Shown here one piece after another: positions 61,507 to 64,000 of a DNA stretch of 64,000 bases. Where the stretch lies: contig NZ_CTEJ01000001.1 of NCBI RefSeq assembly GCF_001282625.1, positions 434,001 to 498,000 of the forward strand. Direction: 5' to 3'. This stretch comes from Lascolabacillus massiliensis. Lineage in GTDB: Bacteria > Bacteroidota > Bacteroidia > Bacteroidales > Dysgonomonadaceae. The notes below the pieces were generated by a model. It saw only the letters and a program-made list of their open reading frames with translations. It made no database searches and was not told where the DNA came from. The stretch's first letter is position 1. Every line of letters starts with the position of its first letter. A program made the position numbers and the translations under genes.

Positions 61507-62382
61507 ATGAAGAATTTATTAGTAACTTTTGCACTACTGGCAGTAACTGTTTTACAAGCACAGGAATTATCCTATAAAATGGAAGAACTTACTGCTATTG
61601 ATTTCGTAACTGCTGTTGAAAAAAGCTCTAAAACCGCTATCCTTCCAATTGGTGTTTTTGAAAAACATGGTCCACACATGCCACTTGGAACCGACCTTTA
61701 TACTGCTAGAGAAATGGCATTAAGAGCAGCCGAAAAAGAGTATACAGTAGTTTTCCCATGGTACTATTTTAGTCAGATTAATGAAGCAAGACATCAACCG
61801 GGTACAATTGCATATTCTCCTGAGATTATTTGGAAGGTATTGCAAGAGACATTGGATGAGCTTAATAGAAACGGGTTTGACAAAATTATTATAGTGAATG
61901 GGCATGGTGGTAATAATGCATTTTTGGAATATTTTGGAATGGCTCAATTATCAGAAAAGAGGAACTATTCACTCTATTGGTTCAGGCCCGCGTATGATAG
62001 AGAGGTAATAAAAAAGGCAGTAGAAATGACTCAGAATGATCCATATGATCAACATGCAGGTAATAGAGAAACATCAATGGTGAAAGCTATTGTACCTGAT
62101 TTAGTTCATACAGAAAGAGCTGGGTTACAATCAGGAGTTGATTTGGATCGTATTAATAATTTAAAAAATGTTTACACCGGTATATGGTGGTATGCAAGTT
62201 ATCCAAATCACTATTCCGGTGATGGGTCAAAAGCTAATGCAGAAGCAGGTGAGTTAATTCTTAATAGTGTAGTAGATCAGTTTGTAGAGACTATTCGTGC
62301 AATCAAAGCTGATAATAATGTTCCTGAACTTCAGGAGAGATTTTTTATAGAAGCAGAAAATCCACTGGAAACAGAGCAATAA
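61507..62382 (+). CDS. Exported creatininase-family amidohydrolase
   Basis: A 291-aa enzyme with a signal peptide (NLLVTFALLAVTVLQAQ). The frame extends to 61456 within the upstream gene, but the ATG at 61507 starts the signal peptide and is preferred. The metal-binding motifs of creatininase-family C-N hydrolases are complete: LPIGVFEKHGPHMPLGTDLY (about 44-63; E and H), IIVNGHGGNNAFLEYF (about 132), and DQHAGNRETSMVKAIV (about 181). Family members act on creatinine, formamidopyrimidines and mycofactocin-type peptides. Here, between carbohydrate enzymes and carrying a signal peptide, it might cut an amide on the glycan, e.g. N-acyl groups; this is inference. Confidence 0.85.
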   Translation: MKNLLVTFALLAVTVLQAQELSYKMEELTAIDFVTAVEKSSKTAILPIGVFEKHGPHMPLGTDLYTAREMALRAAEKEYTVVFPWYYFSQINEARHQPGTIAYSPEIIWKVLQETLDELNRNGFDKIIIVNGHGGNNAFLEYFGMAQLSEKRNYSLYWFRPAYDREVIKKAVEMTQNDPYDQHAGNRETSMVKAIVPDLVHTERAGLQSGVDLDRINNLKNVYTGIWWYASYPNHYSGDGSKANAEAGELILNSVVDQFVETIRAIKADNNVPELQERFFIEAENPLETEQ

Positions 62383-62456
62383 AATCAATGGATAGGTATT
62401 ATATTGTTTAAATAGAATAAATCTCAATTAGGTTGTTTACAAAAAATCAATGTGGA

Positions 62457-63368
62457 ATGATAGATAGTTATAAAATTATTGCATGTGTATTTTTGATTTC
62501 ACTGTTAGCTAGTTGCACTATAAAAAACAGGGAGCAACTGGTTGATAATGAAAGTGAGTTTCATGGAGAATTTATTGAGAACTTCAGTGATACTGTTTCC
62601 AACTTTTTTAGACATGGAACTGGAGGTAAAGGTGCTGATTTTACATGGAAAATGGGCGTGTCATCTTCATCGGAGACTGATACTAAAGTGCTCTCATTTA
62701 AGATTGATCCTGAAGATGCAGCTGGTGCAGGAAAAGGACCTGAAATAATATCAAAAAAATTCACTTCATATGGTACATATGCAGCAAGGCTAAAAATTCC
62801 TGATCCAAAAAATATTCAACCAAATGTTGGTGCGGTAGTAGGTTATTTTACATATAGAGTAGATAGTATTTATGGACAAAGTGAAGTGGATTTTGAGTGG
62901 CTAATATCTGATCCTAGAGTTATTTATATAGGAACATGGACAGGACAAAGAGATAACTCACAAAGAATAGGGCGTACTATAAATTTGGCTGAAGGTATAA
63001 TTTATGATTCATCATACAGAAAACGTGACGGTAGTGATAGGATGAATTTTACAGGTGATCAAAATCAACCTGAGCAGATTGATCCTATAGAAAACTATGA
63101 TGCTTCTTCTCAATTTTATACTTATGGGTTTGACTGGCATCCAGACCATATCAGATGGTGGATGATACATCCTATAACATCAGATACAGTTGTATTATGG
63201 AATTATCAAGGGTCAGATATTGGAATACCGAACACACATACACGCTATAGAATGAATTTTTGGCATACTAATAATTGGCCGGTACATACAAATCCAAGTT
63301 CTATTGAGAAACCAATTTATCCTTTTGAATTGGAAGTAGACTGGATGCTTTATAAACCAATGGAGTAA
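62457..63368 (+). CDS. GH16-like secreted lipoprotein
   Basis: A 303-aa lipoprotein. The ATG at 62457 precedes IIACVFLISLLASC, so it is preferred to the TTG at 62433. It has a concanavalin-like beta sandwich with the GH16 catalytic motif E-x-D-x-E in GQSEVDFEWLIS (about residues 147-158), then the acceptor-side strand FYTYGFDWHPDHIRWWMIHP (about 230-249) and the C-terminal FELEVDWMLYKP. All three acidic residues are present, so an endo-acting beta-glycanase is likely. Typical GH16 substrates (laminarin, agarose, kappa-carrageenan, mucin-type lactosamine) do not directly fit a glucosaminidase locus, except O-glycan-like chains with GlcNAc and galactose. Last complete gene in the window. Confidence 0.83.
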   Translation: MIDSYKIIACVFLISLLASCTIKNREQLVDNESEFHGEFIENFSDTVSNFFRHGTGGKGADFTWKMGVSSSSETDTKVLSFKIDPEDAAGAGKGPEIISKKFTSYGTYAARLKIPDPKNIQPNVGAVVGYFTYRVDSIYGQSEVDFEWLISDPRVIYIGTWTGQRDNSQRIGRTINLAEGIIYDSSYRKRDGSDRMNFTGDQNQPEQIDPIENYDASSQFYTYGFDWHPDHIRWWMIHPITSDTVVLWNYQGSDIGIPNTHTRYRMNFWHTNNWPVHTNPSSIEKPIYPFELEVDWMLYKPME

Positions 63369-63468
63369 CAATTTATAAATTAGAAAGTTTTGAACTTAAT
63401 TATTTATGTCTAAATTTGTTATGTTTTAAAATTAGGAATCAATATTAATAAACATTGAATTTAATTGG

Positions 63469-64000
63469 ATGATTTTTAATCAAAATAAGTTATATAAAAA
63501 TGTTATTGGTGTAATATTCGGAGGTAAATTTCTTCATGTTGCAAGACTGGAGAATGGGAGAATCACTGAAATTGTTAACAGAGAAATAAATAATCGAGAA
63601 TCTAAAGAAGTGATTCTAAATGATATTATAAACACCATAAAAAAAGTACATAACGATACTGTAACAGGTATAGGAGTTGGTATGCCTAGTCTGGTGGATA
63701 TACGTGAGGGTGTAGTGTTTAAACCTACAAACATTCCTTCATGGAATAAAGTACATCTAAAAGATATTCTTGAAGAGAAATTCAATGTGCCAATTTTTAT
63801 AAATAATGATGCAAACTGTTTTGCATTAGGCGAAAAATATTTTGGTGTTGCCAAAGATTTCGATGATATCGCCGGTATAACAATAGGCACAGGTATGGGT
63901 GTTGGAATAATTATAAATGGAAAGCTCTATTCCGGACGCAATGCAGGTGCAGGAGAGTTTTGTTCTATTCCATACAAAGATCATGATTATGAATATTATT
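63469..64000 (+). CDS. ROK-family kinase-like protein (2), partial
   Basis: The frame begins with ATG at 63469 and runs beyond the right edge of the window (177 codons visible). It aligns with the ROK kinase at 47917: KNVIGVIFGGKFLHVARLEN, IGVGMPSLVDIREGVVF, IFINNDANCFALGEKYFGVA with the catalytic Asp, and TIGTGMGVGIII. The first phosphate motif is unusual (GVIFGGKF instead of DIGGT), with loss of the Asp. The zinc-type cysteines are absent from the visible part (GAGEFCSIPYKDHD). It may be a regulatory or weakly active paralogue. The C-terminal part is outside the window. Confidence 0.8.
   Translation, partial: MIFNQNKLYKNVIGVIFGGKFLHVARLENGRITEIVNREINNRESKEVILNDIINTIKKVHNDTVTGIGVGMPSLVDIREGVVFKPTNIPSWNKVHLKDILEEKFNVPIFINNDANCFALGEKYFGVAKDFDDIAGITIGTGMGVGIIINGKLYSGRNAGAGEFCSIPYKDHDYEYY

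Noticed and set aside
1-64000. tRNA, rRNA or CRISPR arrays
   Set aside because: I saw no cloverleaf with the conserved T-loop sequence, no rRNA-like segment and no regularly spaced repeats with unique spacers.

Overview
The window looks like a Bacteroidota chromosome, most likely order Bacteroidales. It is AT-rich and holds two SusC/SusD pairs, lipoproteins with Bacteroidota-type lipoboxes, promoters with TAnnTTTG -7 boxes instead of sigma70 -10 boxes, little Shine-Dalgarno sequence, and a family of uridine-kinase-like nucleoside kinases typical of this group. I cannot name the genus from sequence alone.

Layout. 1-13607 is ordinary core: flavodiiron protein, NagB, two thioredoxin-fold proteins, a small GNAT protein, a secreted esterase and a phosphoesterase/beta-propeller protein, an AddA-like helicase-nuclease, a SUI1-type factor, a TGS-domain nucleoside kinase and the tRNA-modification GTPase MnmE. 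13608-25677 is a 12 kb integrated element in the 3' end of mnmE. It is bounded by a 15-bp direct repeat that restores the last codons of the gene. The element carries a tyrosine integrase, an AlpA/excisionase-type HTH protein, a DUF6291-like replication protein whose own coding sequence contains iteron-like repeats, a DnaB-type helicase, a ParB/sulfiredoxin-like protein and a small terminase subunit. It has no large terminase, portal, capsid, tail or relaxase gene. This is the gene set of a phage satellite (PICI-like) or a heavily reduced prophage. Its distal part holds an unrecognised 309-aa protein, a leftward GHKL-ATPase plus STAS-like pair, and a probable small RNA region.

25760-37858 is again chromosomal and mostly on the minus strand: serine hydrolase, M28 peptidase, an Rrf2 regulator next to a YceI/porin/YceI cluster, an APC permease, a Gfo/Idh/MocA oxidoreductase, an SRPBCC protein, an FAD oxidoreductase and two L,D-transpeptidases. 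38000-42556 is a metal-handling block: a stand-alone CxxC metal-binding protein and a P1B-type ATPase whose promoters share an operator-like palindrome at identical spacing, a CPBP protease between them, and a broken YczE-like/cytidylate-kinase fusion after them.

43089-64000 is a polysaccharide utilisation locus: SusC/D, ROK kinase, SusC/D, alkaline phosphatase, a GH2 enzyme with the acid/base Asp typical of exo-beta-glucosaminidases, a HGSNAT-like (heparan-alpha-glucosaminide N-acetyltransferase family) membrane protein, a GHL10-like lipoprotein, a creatininase-family amidohydrolase, a GH16-like lipoprotein and a second, cut-off ROK protein. The set suggests capture of a glucosamine-containing, possibly phosphorylated glycan, release of glucosamine, and acetylation and phosphorylation of the sugar; this pathway is inference. 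Two promoter regions in the locus share a TGCA-N6-TGCAACAATGTTAAAT palindromic element.
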